DNA of 64,000 bases from Pyrocephalus nanus. Its lineage: Eukaryota > Chordata > Aves > Passeriformes > Tyrannidae. The notes under the pieces were generated by a model, which was given only the letters and a program-made list of their open reading frames with translations, searched no databases and was not told the DNA's origin. Positions within the stretch are counted from its first letter, which is position 1; every line of letters starts with the position of its first letter. The stretch covers positions 12,266,709-12,330,708 of the forward strand of contig CM076263.1 of NCBI GenBank assembly GCA_038380795.1, in the 5' to 3' direction. This document shows positions 1-13,730 of this stretch, one piece after another. The position numbers and the translations under genes are program-made.

Positions 1-2255
1 TTGTCTCAGCTATGATTTTCTTAAAGTATTTAATCTACTTCTATAGGATAGAATCACTTTCTTTCTTCATACAAAAATTCCTCTTGCTTGCACATTTCAT
101 ATTTAAATCTGGTACATTCATAAATGTTTGAAAACCCTTATTGATTATCTATGAAATCAGCATAACATGCTTAAACAGAAATGAGACTGTATTATTGTAT
201 TTTTTTATAATATCTGCAAGCATACTTGTTCTGTCAGATAGAAAACTGAGTCTATCCCAGAAGCAGAAATATGTAAGTTTAAGGATAATATTTTCACTTT
301 TTTTTATTTTGCATTCTGCTCAGATCTATCACTGTGCAAATATTTTGCTTGATGTTTTCCCCAGAATGGATGGTTCTTTTCCCACTGTAGAAGGAGAACT
401 TAAATTTCCATATTGTAAAAAAAAATTACTTAATGGAATTAATACAGCAAGTAGTAAACTACATAGCTAGTGCATTTTGCATTTCAGAAGAACACAACAG
501 TTCCGGTTTTTTTGCCCCACTGAGTTTATTTTACAGTTGGAAAACACATTGTCTTCCAAGTGTCTTTAGAAATAACATCTGAGTAAAAAGTTCCAGAAAG
601 GCATCACATTTGCAGAGTTAAAAGGGTTTTTATCTTCCTTGGTGATTTGTTGTCATTCTTGAAAAAGTCCTTTTGGGGTTTTGTTCTTTTGATGTAGAGA
701 TCTAGATGAAAAAAAGAGACCTGTATTAGTGGTTTAATATGTACACTCAAACCTGATCCAACACAGTGAAAGCAAAAGACTTCCATTAGCTTTTATGGGC
801 TGATGCCCTTAAAACATTAGCATATCCTCCATTGCAGCAGCTGATAATCTGTTGCTGATTGTGACCTTTGAAAACGGAGTATGCTGGGATTTTTACCGCT
901 TCCAATAGGATCCCTCCAAGTTAATCATTATGCACCAATATCCCTCTTCAAAGCTAAGTAAGAGAAACATTTGTTCATATTAGTTATGTTTTTCCTTGTC
1001 TGCCACTATCTCTTTAATTGCACTTTCCCTTTCCTATTTATTACCTCTGTAATTGGATTCTTTCAGTAAGCATAACCTGTTGGGATATAGTTGGTATGAA
1101 GGGCACCATAGGAAATAAGGTTTTATTTCATAAGGAATTGTTTTTAAATGTTGGGTATATTGGTCATTGATTTCATTTTTATTGCACTTAGAAATCATAA
1201 GCCACTTGAGCAGCAAACTCTTATATCCTTAACAGCAAATAGGCAATGAAAAATGAATAATACATTTTATTTCTGTTGCTTCCTGCAAGGTTCTATCTAA
1301 GCCCATCGGGTGAAGATTTGATTTTCATTGCACTGTGTAGCTAGCAGTTGTACATCCATAATATATCACAAAGTAAATAAGATCACAGAATCACAGAGAT
1401 ATTTGTATTGCTGCATATAAAACCAAAAAGAAAAGCTGGGAGCTGTGCTCCTGTTCAATAAGGCCCTTCTTTTTGTTTCTGAGTTCAATTTTTACCCAGA
1501 TATCCCCCCATGGACAGGTATGCTGGATTTCACATTCCAGTGAAGGAGGGTGAAAGTAAATTGTATTTAGACATCTAAGGAAATGGTTGTGGGTAGACAG
1601 ATCATTAATTTAGGTATCCAACTTCACTAGCTTTGACAATGAGTGTTAATAGGACTACTTTGCAGATGACGTGCAAGTGTTAGAGTAGCCTCTTGCTTAT
1701 TCCCACCACAGTCATCAGACATATTTACCACACAAGCCTTAGGAATTTGAGAGTCTTGCCAACACTCAGATGACTATCTTGAAAATGTGGCGTCGTTCTC
1801 CAGTACCCTCCCTTTCCAACCCATCCCTCTTTTCCCTGGCTCATTTCCTCCATTCTTGCTAGGAAAATGACCCAGGGTTAACCTGAGCTATTTTTGTTTT
1901 GTTTTCAGCCTCTGCTGAGATTTGAGTGGTTATTATCAAAATAGGTGCACAGTCATTTCTAAAGGAATAAGAAGACAGGAAAACAAACAGGCATAGGAAC
2001 AGGATAACTAACTGCACCACTGTTGTGGCAGCTTTTCAGGCAGTAGAACCCTTCTACTAAACTACAGCTGAATGCTTTTATTAATCCAAATGCTTATATT
2101 CACACTTTCCTATGCCTGTTTTACCTTTAGATTACCTGTGATAAGGACTGGGAACTCACTGCAACACAAGAAAGATTCAGAGGTGGCCTTTGCAATGCCT
2201 AGAACCACTCCTGTGGCACAGATGCAACAGCAGCACTGTCCAATCCTAGAAGTCC

Positions 2256-2375
2256 CCAGAGATTTGGACTCCATCGAGTAGTTCTGACCCTGAATGGCTG
2301 AGTGGCCTTCAGAAAGTCACTTCTCTATAGCTCAGTTTTCTCATCAGCTATGCAGCTGCAACCCACCCCTAATAA
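2256..2375 (+). repeat. MIR-like (CORE-SINE) relic
   Basis: The stretch around 2304-2355 reads like the conserved middle to 3' part of mammalian-wide interspersed repeats: a 'gaccttgggcaagtcact'-like segment followed by a 'ctcagttttctcatc' match. Similarity is recognised by eye and the element is heavily decayed. MIR copies are known in bird genomes at low density. Boundaries are approximate. A chance match is less likely because two adjacent blocks occur in the right order and spacing. Confidence 0.5.
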
Positions 2376-5300
2376 AACACTTTCAGTCTCTCTGATGGCT
2401 GTCTAAGAGCTGGGGATTGTCAGGACTGTGACGCAGCGTGAGTGACACTGCAGGTAGGCACTGAATGTAAAACAGCCCTGTGAAGATATTCACTAACAGA
2501 TTGTTGACACTCATCTGGGGGAATTTTCTTCTATAGCCAAGGGAGAGCAAGTAGAAAGGCTCTTCTAAACACAGTAAAATACGTATAAAAATTCTCTTTC
2601 TTTCAGTGGAAGGCTTTGTGTCTATCATCTCTGATGCTGATAGGCAGAGCTAGACTCTTGGAAGTCACTCATTCCTCCTACCCAGGGAAGGTTGGTATCA
2701 TCACATAGAAGTTTTCTTCCATGATGCCTAGAATACCCAGGAAAAATGATACAGGAGGCCTCGCTCAGTCCTGGCAGCATCTGTCCTAGAGGTCCTTTTG
2801 AACCCTTTTTGTCCTGCAACACCCTGGGTGTTTTTCCTGACAGACCCAGTGGGCTGAAGTAAGGACTGTCACTGAAATACAAGGGTAGCTCATATGCTTC
2901 ACTACTACAGTTTTCAGCTGCTTGTATCAGTTATCTTCATGTTTAAAAGCTTCCCTTCTCACTGCAAAGGCTAGGACCTTACTTATTTTCATTGGAAACT
3001 GTACTGCTGAGTGTATATCATGGCTCTGGTACAGAGGTCTCTCAGTGTGGTATTGTAATGTTTACAATATAGGTTGAACCAGGTACTCTTGAAGAACAAA
3101 AGAAGATCAGATGGATTGTTAGTTAATTTGGGAGCAAGTAATTTCAGGGAATTCGAGTTTCTCTGATGTGGGTCCTCCACCTGTGATCATTCATTGCTAA
3201 GCTAAACCCCTCTTCCAGATGTTTCTTCTCGTTCACCACTATTTTCAGTTTTAAGTATCTCATCTCCCACTTTGAAATAAGCTCAAAGCTCAGATCTTGC
3301 CTCACCGCTTCTCTATCTTTGTTCTCTGCTGCTCATTTGGCCTCCCAATGCCTTCCACAGCCCATGGTTGTAGTTGGCTGCTGTTTCTCCTCATCTCCCA
3401 CAGAAGATTGACTTCTACAGGCTAAATCAGCATTGAGTGCATTAGGCGAGTGCCTTCTCAGCACTTGGCGCAACGTTCACAGAAGAGAAAATCAAAACTC
3501 CCAGTTCTTCTAAATCTTCTTATGAGTCTTCTCTTTGGAAGGGGGTGAACTTTGCATCTTGTACAGGACTCTGCCACTCACCAGCTCTTAAGCCACTGAG
3601 GATTTACTGCCAAGATCCCTCTCTGACGTACATGTTTTTCTTGAATGTTGTAGCAGAAGTTAGGATACAGCTTTGCTGATCAAGCAGTGATACTGAATAA
3701 CAATAGCACTATACATGATCAGAAGTATTTTTCCAAACAGCAGTCTTGGCAGCACAATGCCCCCTCTCATTGGGCAATGCCTATGGATATGCAGAATACA
3801 AAGTCAGACTGTGTGCAGGGGCTGTTTAACAGAAAAACACTATGCTCTTTACCAACTATAGGCGACAGTGGAAAGGGGACCAGGGCATGGAAAGTCAGAC
3901 TGAGAGCAAAACTTAGTTCTTGGACACAGAGACCAAATCTCATAACAGCAAAGCTTGTCATGCAAAGACCCGTTCAGTAAGAGCTGTCCCCCGAAAATGT
4001 ATTACTGCAAGTGCTCTGACACAGAAAGAATATGTGTCTGTCCTATTTACAACATGGTAAATTGGATGCAACACAGCTTTCAATCCTTCTGCTGTAGGGA
4101 GGCCCTGTGCTATAGGAGGAAGTATCATCAAGTAATGTCTGTGCAGAGATTTCTGAGAAACCAGCTCTGGAGTGATGGAAGGTTATAGAGCTGCTCAGAA
4201 GTTCCTTTCTCAGCAAAGGCAATCGATCCATGGGATGTGCAGGAATAGAATACAATGTCCATATCTAATAACAACAGGTTTCGACACACACCCCACAGAA
4301 ATCTCTTTGGTCTCTACATGACTGCTACATAAACTGTGTGAAAAATGAGTCTCCTTGTTTGTTTTTTTTCTTAATCTGGGCGAAAGTCTGAGACTGAAGG
4401 CTTCAGAGTCACCATCTTTCACAAATGCTACTAACAACAAATGCTACTAAGTTCCAGTTATTATTTAATGGTCACTTTCCACATGAGAATCAGTCTAATA
4501 GATCCCATGCTTCTCTTGTTTCTGCCACAGTTGGACTAGTCATCCAAAGGGCTCAAGGTGCGAGGTGCCATGCAGAGTGGTCGTAACATGTTGGTAATAC
4601 CAATGATACCAGTGCATCCAGGTGGATGCTGCAGGTGTTACTTCACCCTTAAAGGTTGCATTGTGGTGGTGAGGTGACTACACATCCATGTGTTCTATCT
4701 CCTTCAGAGGGAATAAATGAGATGAGCACCCACAATGATGAGCACCAAGATATGGCAAACTCCCTCACCAGTCAGTGACCCTCCTGGGCATAGAAGCCTT
4801 CTTCACATCATGATCCTAAACCAGTCCAGGGAAATGTGTGCTTAGGACTGCTTTGCTGTACACCATCTTGTGTCTGCTGTCCCAGTAAATGGGGACTGCT
4901 TTAACTGCTTGTGTCAAACAAGCCTATCCTGGGATGAAATACAAGTGACCACAGAGAAATTTGCTTGAGCTTGGCTGAAGAGGGTCTCTGCATGGACAAG
5001 TCTGGGCAGAAAGGGACCTCACTTTGGAGTCCTGGTACAGTGCAGCGTCTTTGCTCCTCTGTAACAGCTGGTCTCCTCCAGCAGAACAGAAAAGAACCAC
5101 ATTTTCATATTTCTCCTGCACTCCCGACCTGTGGAAGGAACTCCCATTTCGATACACTGGGTTTTACATTTAGATTTTTCTTTGTTGCTTATCATGAACA
5201 GCACAGAAACTGCTGTACACAGCAACATATGCAGCCTCCTAGCATCTGTGTATAGGAGGGCACGAACCTTCTGGTATGGAGCCCCAGGCTCATGTCCTGT

Positions 5301-7611
5301 GTCTTTAGGAGAGCAGCAGGGAGAAAAGAGAGAGTAGATTTTTCTCCAAGTACTGAAGCTGCTTTTCACATAAATTTTTACAGTAGTAACATTACCTGTT
5401 AGCTTAGTGTATTTAAATGGCTAGAAATTCAGAGAATAAAGCACTCACTGAAAAAGACACTGACCAAAGACAGGGTGAGTCAGCTGGAGCTACTACAGCT
5501 AATGCAGGAAAATACTTTCATCTTTTATTGCTATCATATGCTGGTATGGGTGTTTGTGTGTATGTGTGTGTATTTTTAACAGCCTGAGTGTGTAATAAAA
5601 CAAACACCATTCCCTTGCAAAAAATATTAAACATCTGACAGAAAGTGTATGTTCAGCAATTGCATTACACATATATTTTCTTTGCTTTTTAAATTATTTA
5701 TACAACTACATCACTCACAGCTTCGTGGCCCTTTGTGCACTCAACGAAATAGTTTCTCTGTGGATAGGGTTCACTCTTTTGTCTCTGTCTTACCTATTGT
5801 GTGTGAGAATTGGAGAATCTAGTATATAAAATACAGTGCAATAACAAAAGAAATAACAACCAATGGTATGAAAAAAAATTAGATTTATATGGCATGAATA
5901 CCTCAGAGCAGAAAAAAAAGACTTAATTTCTGCAGAGAGAAAATGGAGAAACAGAGAACAAGAATATAAACGCTCTAGCAAAAACAGAAATAGATTGTAT
6001 TCCTAGGCTTGCTCTTCTGATTAATTCCTAATAAAATAAATAAACTTTTCTAGTTATTTAAATCCAGTCATAATATGAGTTGCTCTCCACTGATGAATTC
6101 ATAGCCTGATGGCCTGAATTGAAGACAGTGGTGGAATCTCAATATCCTGCATCATCAGCTTGTGAATCAGGTGATGTGCAGTCAGCCAAAACACACTGGT
6201 AAGGTAAAATTATAGAGGCAATGAACCTGAGTCTGAATCTTGTCCTTATCAATGCTGATGGCAAACTTCCCACTGGCTTTAATCTAAATCTGTGTTTGTC
6301 TGTGAGGTTGGATAAATTATTATTAACTTAATATTATGCAATATAAATGTTAAAAGGGAAAAAAGAAATAACAAGGACATAAATTTTAACATGAAAACTA
6401 ATGATTATATGTTACATAAAGAGTAAGTTATGTTCTCAAATTGTAAATTATCCTTGGAGTTTACTCTTTTGTAGATTTCTCTAAAACCAAAGATCAAGAA
6501 AAGATTACATTTTCTTTCTGGGAATTTCCTTGTTGCATTAGAGAAAACTAAGTCTGAGTTAAGATAGAAATTTGAAACTAAGCATTGACATTTTGAAATA
6601 AGCCTTTTGGTTAGTTTCAAAATGTTGTTTTGGAAAATAGAAATATTTTCTCGAAAGTGGTATTTTCCCAGGGGTGGATGGTACTCTTTCAAGTAGAAAA
6701 TGCGGGAAACTTTTCTCCTGCACTAATTCACTATTTCACTTTGGAATTCGAGAATGAAGCTGAAGCAGTTCTTTAAATGAAAAGTGAGTGTCTATAAAGA
6801 AGAATAAACTCCAGTGTATCTATCTGTACAATATTATTTCATATAATACATTTTCTGCATTTTGCAAAGCAGGATGGAAGCAGGTTATACATCTCTGCAG
6901 CATTAAGCATAAAGATATTCTGATTTCTGCCACAGCGCACACAAGAATCAAAATGGATTTGTCCAGTTCACTGTAATGTTTAATAAGCCAGTGTGTGGGG
7001 CTTTCACACATCCAGGGAGATATCTTAAAACACTCATTCTAGCCTACTTTTATTCCTAAATACTTCTCAAAAAATCACTGGGAGCTTCTGCTGCTTTACA
7101 GATGTTCCAGGCTTCTGCTGTTGTAGCTGCATCGCTCATGGTCTCTGGAGTCTAACTAATGTCTAACACATTTCAGCTCTTTCTCACTTCAAGACCATCA
7201 CTTCCCTGCACTGAGCTTGATTTTCTACAGATTTTCTTGAGGTGAAAAGCACTCATGCTCCAGACAAACTCAGTCCCCTTGTGCCGGATACAGAGCTGAT
7301 ACTAATCTTGCTAAGCTTAGAAGCTCAGCTCAAGTGTTCAACACGGTAAGTCGGTCTCATCCTGTCCCAGCTTCATAACTAAAGATTTGGAATTTAGCCT
7401 TACATGATGGTTTTCATCTGGAGGAGCCACTTGTTTCAGCTGGGTACACTAAGGACAGGCCTGAGATGATCAAAAGCAGCAAGACAAAGTTGGTAATGAC
7501 TCTCAGCCGAAGATATGCTAAGCTTAGACTCACTGCCCCAGCCTTAGTGCTGGCAGACAGACACTAGGATTAGCAGTGTAGTAAGGACTGCACAAGGGCT
7601 GAGACATATTG

Positions 7612-7665
7612 ACATAGATACATGTGTAGATAAATATACATAGATATAGATATATATATATAAAA
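7612..7665. repeat. AT-rich microsatellite
   Basis: Imperfect (TA)n and (GATA)-like run with a pure TA core at about 7650-7661. Confidence 0.8.
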
Positions 7666-8649
7666 ATTCCTAACTTGCCCCTTCACAAACTTCACTGTTC
7701 TATGTCTCACCTCTTTCTAGTCTTGGCCTAGCAAAGAGATGCAGGTAGCTATCAAACTTGGCTTTCCTGCCTGCTCGAGTGTCCTGCCCACCATGCTGCA
7801 ACAGGAGTAGCACCAGGCTTAGCCCACAGCAGAAATGGCACTTGCTCATTCCTCTTCTCTTTACCTTCCTGCCCTCTGAGCCCTAACTTGCTGATAGGAA
7901 ATTACAGTCCATCTTCATATGTTACAGACTGATGTGCTTTACTTTCTGCTACAGCCAAGAAGCCAGCATTGATTCTCTGCTGCAGGGGAGAATCTAGATT
8001 TCCCCTGACATAACATGCCATATATAACTTCACAAGCTTTGCACTGTTACAGCACAAAATCAAAAATCTGGATCTTATTTTGATTTTTCATTAGTAGCTG
8101 TTTTATGCTGGTAGCCAAGTAGAAAATAAGACTGTTACCTTGGAATACAATGAGAAGCAAATGGAATTGCCACTTGCTGCAGATACCCCAAGTTAGCTTC
8201 TCATTTTCTCAGAGAATGGGAGAGAGTTCATTTTTCAGGACTTTGCTGTCATCTGTCCCTGTGAGCAAAAGCAGAGTCACTGCAGCCACGTCTGGCTGTA
8301 GAGGTGCCAGACAGAGCATTCCAGCTCAGAGGGCCACCTTGGATGAGCTCAGTACAGCACTAGGACATGCTGTTTCTTCATCACTCATTCTCTTTTGGTG
8401 GTTTATTGATAACACAAACACCTGCTTGTGAAGCCAGAAGGCCTCCTGCTGCTGCTAAGCTCTAAATTGTACTGGTTTAGGGAGATCCCAAGACTTGCAC
8501 ATCCTGTCACCTCCTGTCCCTCCACTTCAAAGGAATGTGAGAGGGTGTGTGTGTTTGTGGGTTCTGTTGTAGTCCTCTCTCAAACTGAAAAAGTGAGGTA
8601 ACCCCAGAAATATAAGTTCATACATGTGTCTTGTTCAAAGAGGTTTTTT

Positions 8650-8936
8650 TTGAAGTAGAGCCTGCCTGTAGAGATAGGATAAGGGGAATTGATTTTAAAC
8701 TGAAGGAGGGTTGATTCAGACTAGAAAAATGAAGGAAATTTTTTATGGTGGAGGAAGTGACACACTGGAACAGGTTGCCCAGAGAAGATGTGGATGTCCC
8801 ATCCCTGGAAACAGCCAAGCTCAGGTTGAATGGTGTTCTGAGCAAAATGGTCTGGTTGAAAATGTCCCTGCTCACAGAGAGAGATTGAACTAGATGAGCC
8901 TTCCAACCCATAACATTTTGTGATTCTATGATTTTA
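8650..8936 (+). mobile_element. CR1 non-LTR retrotransposon, 3' fragment
   Basis: Sense-orientation 3' end of a CR1 element. Landmarks in order are 'ggataaggggaattg', 'ttaaactgaaggagggt', 'cactggaacaggttgcccag', 'tcccatccctgga', 'ttgaactagatgagccttccaaccc' and the terminal 'tgattctatgattt' octamer-type tail at about 8920-8936. Compared with full elements it is 5' truncated, as most CR1 copies are. The 'ttttatggtgg' stretch shows small decay relative to the usual 'tttacagtgagggtgg'. The copy is dead, with no RT domain present. Confidence 0.9.
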
Positions 8937-10734
8937 ATTAGGATAATTCTTTTAGAATATGTATTTTCTGTCTCCAGTGTAAAACACTGTAATACTTGTC
9001 TATATGATGAGACTGCTGCAGTCATCACTGGGCTGTGAAGACATATGGACTGGAGAGGTTTCTCCTGACTCCTCTGAATTGCTGTCCTCAAAGTGGGACT
9101 GGGGAGGAAGGAGGACTATGAATATTCAGAAATTATATTATTTGCTTTAAAATCATGTAAAAAATAACCAGGTGATCAAATTTCTCTCTCACAATTGCCT
9201 TTCTTGTTGGATTCTTTAGGATTTATGAACACCCCTTTTTGCCTCCAATTTAAACTACAGCAACTGTGCTTTAAAATTAAATATTTAATTCTACACATGA
9301 TCATGTAGCTTCAGGAGCTGAAGTTTTACAATGCACAAATTGTCATCCCAAATGTTTCCTTTAAAAATTGAGAGATTCAGAGCTCCTTTAGCATTTCAGT
9401 GAAGTCCTGAGCTGGTTCCTTCACCTTTGACTTCCTATCTTTATAACCCTAACCCTAGACTGGTTTCATGTCGCTGACCTTACATACCCTGCACACCTAC
9501 ATGCATTGCTCCATTTTTTTCCCCTTGGAGTTTGCTCTTCACTGGTCCTACTCCTGCACTCATTATCTCTGCCTATCAAGATACATCTTCTTTTTGAGTA
9601 TGCATCTCAAATCTCCCTGTTTGTCATTATGCTAAACCTATTTCAGAACTGTATCCATGTAGTTTCATCTCTGTCTTGCAAACCAAGTGGATTTTATTAT
9701 CTCTTTTATTTTCTTTTATCTTTTCTTTTATTCTCTGTTTGCCTATTTATGGCAAGGCTGTACTAAACATTCTTGCACTTGTCTCTGACAAAGCATTTTC
9801 TGACTCTGTGTGATAAAGCCATATTATGATATTGTAAATGCTGGTACCACTTTTTTGCATGCATTAGTGATCACTAATATTTTTTTGTTGTTCTTCCTTC
9901 CTCTTAGTAATTTATGTTGGGTATGCCATTACCTTCTTATGCGTTAACTGCATTTACCTACACAATTTAGGCAACTGCACAATATTAGTCTTGTTTTGGA
10001 ATTATGGTTCTCCTCTTTAATTCATTAACTTATTGCAGTGAAGATCCTGTCATTCAGTCACTGAAAGGTAACCATTCCATTTCTCTACCAACTGGAAATA
10101 AATCCATTTTATCAAAGAGTAGTTACTGAGCTACACAGACTTCCAAGGGAAGAAGTGGAGAGTTGGATCATTTTGATGAGGTCAAGGACACCTCATAGAC
10201 TTAATACCCTACAAGGACGGCAAAATTTGAAGGAGTCAATGTCTAGTCTAAGTCATTGTTCTCCTTTTTTCTAGGGGGACAGGGAGGAACAATACAGCCA
10301 TCGCTGGTATAGAGCCCTTTCTCCATTGTACTTCATCCAGTTCAAAGGGGAGAAGTTTAGCTGTACTATCCCATCTCTGCACATCCTTTCTCAGCCCAGC
10401 TGCATGGGAGGAATAGCAACCACTGAAAAAATAGTTTTATACCTCAGACTGGGCTGCTGAGCTGCAGTGTGGAGGTCAGGAAGGACAGCAGGTGGGAAGG
10501 AGGGTGAGAACTGGAATCTCCCCTTTAGTTTATTTACTCAGGAGTGAGTGGAAGGTTCCTTTATTTACAAGAACTGCTCTTGAAAAGAAATGTTCCAATT
10601 GCCTGCAGCATCCTTCAATTTTGCTGATTATCCATGTACATTTTCCCTTTTCTGTGCTAGTTATTTTATGAAGTTTATTTCTCCAGAGTTTTCCAGCCTT
10701 TGGATCCTCTCTAACATTTTCCAAGGTAAAGCTT
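8937..10734. other. intergenic, nothing recognised
   Basis: No gene-like signal. A short telomere-like stretch (two CCCTAA units) occurs at about 9447-9460. A pyrimidine-rich region spans about 9500-9740. Confidence 0.6.
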
Positions 10735-11620
10735 CACTCTAGAATTATAGTTGAAAAAGACCTTTAAGATCATTAAGTCCAACCATCAGGCTTGCACCAC
10801 CACCATGTGCACCATTAGCCATGACCTCAAGCGCCTATCCACATGTTTTCTGAAGACTTCCAGGGATGGTGACTCCACCACCTCCCTGAGCAGCCTGCAC
10901 CAGTGCTTACCCTTTCAGTGAAGCAATTCTTCCTGATGTCCAACCAGAATATCCTCTGAACAGCTTGAGGCTATGTCCTCTTGTCCTGTTGTTAGTTACC
11001 CATTAGAAGAGACTGACACCCAAGTGGCTACAACCTCCTTACTGGTTGTACAGAGAGATAAAGTCTCTCAGTGAACCTCCTTTATTCCAGGCTAAACATC
11101 CCCAGCTCTCTCAGCTACTCCTCACAGGACTTGTGCTCCAGACCCTTCACCAGCTGTGTTACCCCTCTCTGGACACACTCCAGCTCCTCAACATCTTGCT
11201 TGTACTTGGTCCGGAACTGGGCACAGGAATTTAGTTGTGGCCTCACCGGTGCCAAGTATAGAGAGACTATCACTGCCTAGTCCTGTTGGCCACACTATTT
11301 CTGACACAAACCAGGATGCCATGGGCCTTCTTGGCCACCTGGGCACACACTGGCTCATGTTCAGCAGGCTGATGACCATCACCTCCAGGTCCTTTTCCAC
11401 AAGGCAGCTTTACAGCCCCTCCTCTCCCAGCCTGTAGTACTGCCTGGGGTTGTTGTGACCCAAGTGCAGGACTAGGCACTTTGCCTTACTGAACGTCATT
11501 CAACTGGCCTTAGCTCATTGACCCAGCCTGTCCAAATCCCCAGCCTGTCCAAATCCCGGTTGATCCATCAAACCTAAAATTAAAAAGCAGTCCTTTAGGG
11601 ATGGACTGTGAATTTCCACT
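10735..11620 (-). mobile_element. CR1 non-LTR retrotransposon, antisense copy
   Basis: CR1 copy lying antisense to EGFLAM. The left edge is the complement of the 3' end ('aaaaagacctttaagatcattaagtccaacca'-type motif, 10755-10785). It continues through the characteristic complement of the 3' UTR and the end of the reverse transcriptase frame ('tgtgacccaagtgcaggac', about 11454-11472). The open frames here on both strands are by-products of the element. A perfect 17-nt tandem duplication lies at 11524-11557. The right boundary is unclear. The copy is 5' truncated and not coding-competent. Confidence 0.9.
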
Positions 11621-13659
11621 CTTAAGATGAGATGAACAGGAGGAGCAGCACAACCTCAGATAGAGGACAAAAGTGTGGGCTTTAGCCTTAGTTCTTGCCC
11701 ACTCACTTGTCCTGGAGAAGCTTGTATCTCTAGCCTTCATAACTGCCCCACGCCCTCCCCTGCCCGTTTATCATCAGCCCCTGACAGTGGCTGGCTTCCG
11801 CAGGAATGGGCAGAGCTCATTTTTCTCCATTCCTCTGCTGCCCATTCCTTAAGTAAGTCACCACTTTGCTTCTTGTGGTATGGGGAGAATGAAGGTCTTT
11901 TTCTCTCTTTCACCCAGCAAATTGGAGCAGTGTCAGTTTTGTTCCCAAGACAGCATGTCACACCAGCAAATAAATAAATAAACCCCAGTGATTCCCTACA
12001 GCTTTGACAGGCCTGCACTTTAGCATTTGATTTCTGAGACTTCCACTGTAGCTAATTGAAAAGGTCTGTTTACATTCTGTTTCTAAGAGCTCTGTATGAC
12101 ATTCAAACTATCTTGTGCACATAGAACATAGGCAAGGAATTTAAATCCTTACAATGTGGCTTGGTATTCCTAAGGGTTTAAAGGGAAATAATGTCCCTGA
12201 GCACAAGGCCCCAGTGCATGGTTGCATTTTTAAGGCCCAATTTTTTTTTTTTTTTTTAATTCTTCTCATTCATATGAAGAAAATTAGTCATTATTTTACT
12301 ACTTAGAACAATTTTTCTTTTTGTTTTTCTAGAACTCATGAACAATGGGTTTGCAAATAACAAGAGAAGTGGTTACAGCATGTGATTATAACCAGCAGCC
12401 GAGCATGTCTGGATGGTTTGTCACAGCCCTGATGACACCAAGTCATTGCACTCGGAAGTGACAGATATGCCAGTTGGGTTCAGATGCCTGTGCAGCTACA
12501 ACTGCTTCAAAATTAAGGACCAATGGCAGAACAGTTTACTACTGCGTAGGTGTGTTTGTGAGCAAGCTGTGGCTTTTTGGTGTGGGTTCTGGGCTCTGTT
12601 AGTGAGTGGTGCTGCACTGCAGCTGTGTGCCTCAGCCTGAAAGCCAGAGCATCCTGGGGAGATCAGAGGCAGAGCACTGCAGACACCCTCTTCCTGCTCT
12701 GCATTTTTGGCAGCTCTGGACAGAGAAAATTGTAGTTATTTAAGAATTAAAGTCTGCATAAAGTTAGCATCAGAATAATAGAAGAAAGGTTACAGTATTT
12801 GTTTTCAGCTGCACATATTAATGTAATACCTTTCAAAATGAAGATGAAAATGTTTTAGGCTCTTTATTGCATGACATATGGGCCTCACACAAAGGATTTG
12901 GTTATTCGAGGTCTTGATGAACTGATGGGCTCCAGAAAACACAAATATATAAAGTTTATTGATCAGAGAGGTTAAAAGAGTGAGCCTGGAAAAACTGTCA
13001 TTTTACTGCATGTAAAGAAGACAACATTAGATAGATCTAAATGGCTCTCTTAACAGAAAGTCTCATAGCTTACTCTTGGGATTGGTACAGGAATAGAAGT
13101 AAATCAAAGAAAAATTAATCCAGGGAAGATATAGAACAGTATTCTTGAGGAAAGAGATCTAAATATGACACCAACAAGGCAGCATTTATTATATTTTCAG
13201 TTGGCTTAATCCAAGAAGCAGCACGATGTCTGACAGATACGATACAATAGATGCAAGCTTCTATTATTCCTGTTAACAAAGTGCATCTGGAAGCCCCTAA
13301 AGATCTGAAAAGTTTTTATGGGCATAAGTTTGTTCTTTATTTCATTCTTTTGAAAATATTTTATTTTTTTCCTTGATGGTTGCCAAAGGGAGAACAAACA
13401 CACATCTCTTCACCATGTAAAACAAAAAGTAAAAACAGTTTGTGATGTTAAATATAATATTAGAATACTTTTAATTAATAGGAAGACTCAACCATTGCTG
13501 CCTTCCTCACAGATGAGTGGAAAAACGAAAGCCTTGAAGACTTTGAGGAAGGGTTTGGAAAACATAAGCTACATCAACCCTGAGACAGTCTCTACTCACC
13601 ATACTGCCACAAGGTAATTTGCTGAAGCCAATCCTTTGGTCACTGTAGGAGACTGTTTT

Positions 13660-13730
13660 TCTAAAGCTGATGAAGTCTCCTAAGAGCTGTCCTGACTTAA
13701 ACCCACAGAGGATCTGACCTAATATATTAC
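13660..13730 (-). repeat. ancient amniote repeat remnant (CR1/SINE-like 3' region)
   Basis: On the minus strand this reads 'ggtcagatcctctgtgggtt', then 'taagtcaggacagctc'. That resembles the old palindromic repeat of reptiles and birds with the 'cagatcctcagctggtgtaaatcagcatagctcc' theme. The match is by eye and the family name is uncertain. Confidence 0.4.

Larger units (their letters stand above)
1..8649. other. intergenic, no gene recognised
   Basis: AT-rich intergenic DNA upstream of EGFLAM. All open frames are short, lack recognisable domains and are not joined by convincing splice sites. The stretch holds a MIR-like relic near 2260, a GT-rich patch near 5545-5580, a possible old repeat remnant near 6225-6290 and an AT microsatellite near 7612-7665. 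I see no CpG island, RNA gene or conserved coding segment. Distal regulatory elements cannot be excluded from sequence alone. Confidence 0.7.

Noticed and set aside
1383..1400. 'gatcacagaatcacagag' resembling an antisense CR1 tail
   Set aside because: Too short, and the expected adjoining 'ggttggaaaagacc'-type sequence is absent.
11046..11740. Several overlapping open frames of 60-100 codons
   Set aside because: Most lie inside the antisense CR1 copy and are by-products of it; those past its edge have no recognisable domain.
13513..13610. ORF-like plus-strand stretch starting MSGKTKALKTLRKG between cag and gtaa
   Set aside because: It stands alone, matches no protein I recognise, has no partner exons or promoter nearby, and lies beside an old repeat remnant. 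A 136-codon frame on the other strand is equally unsupported.
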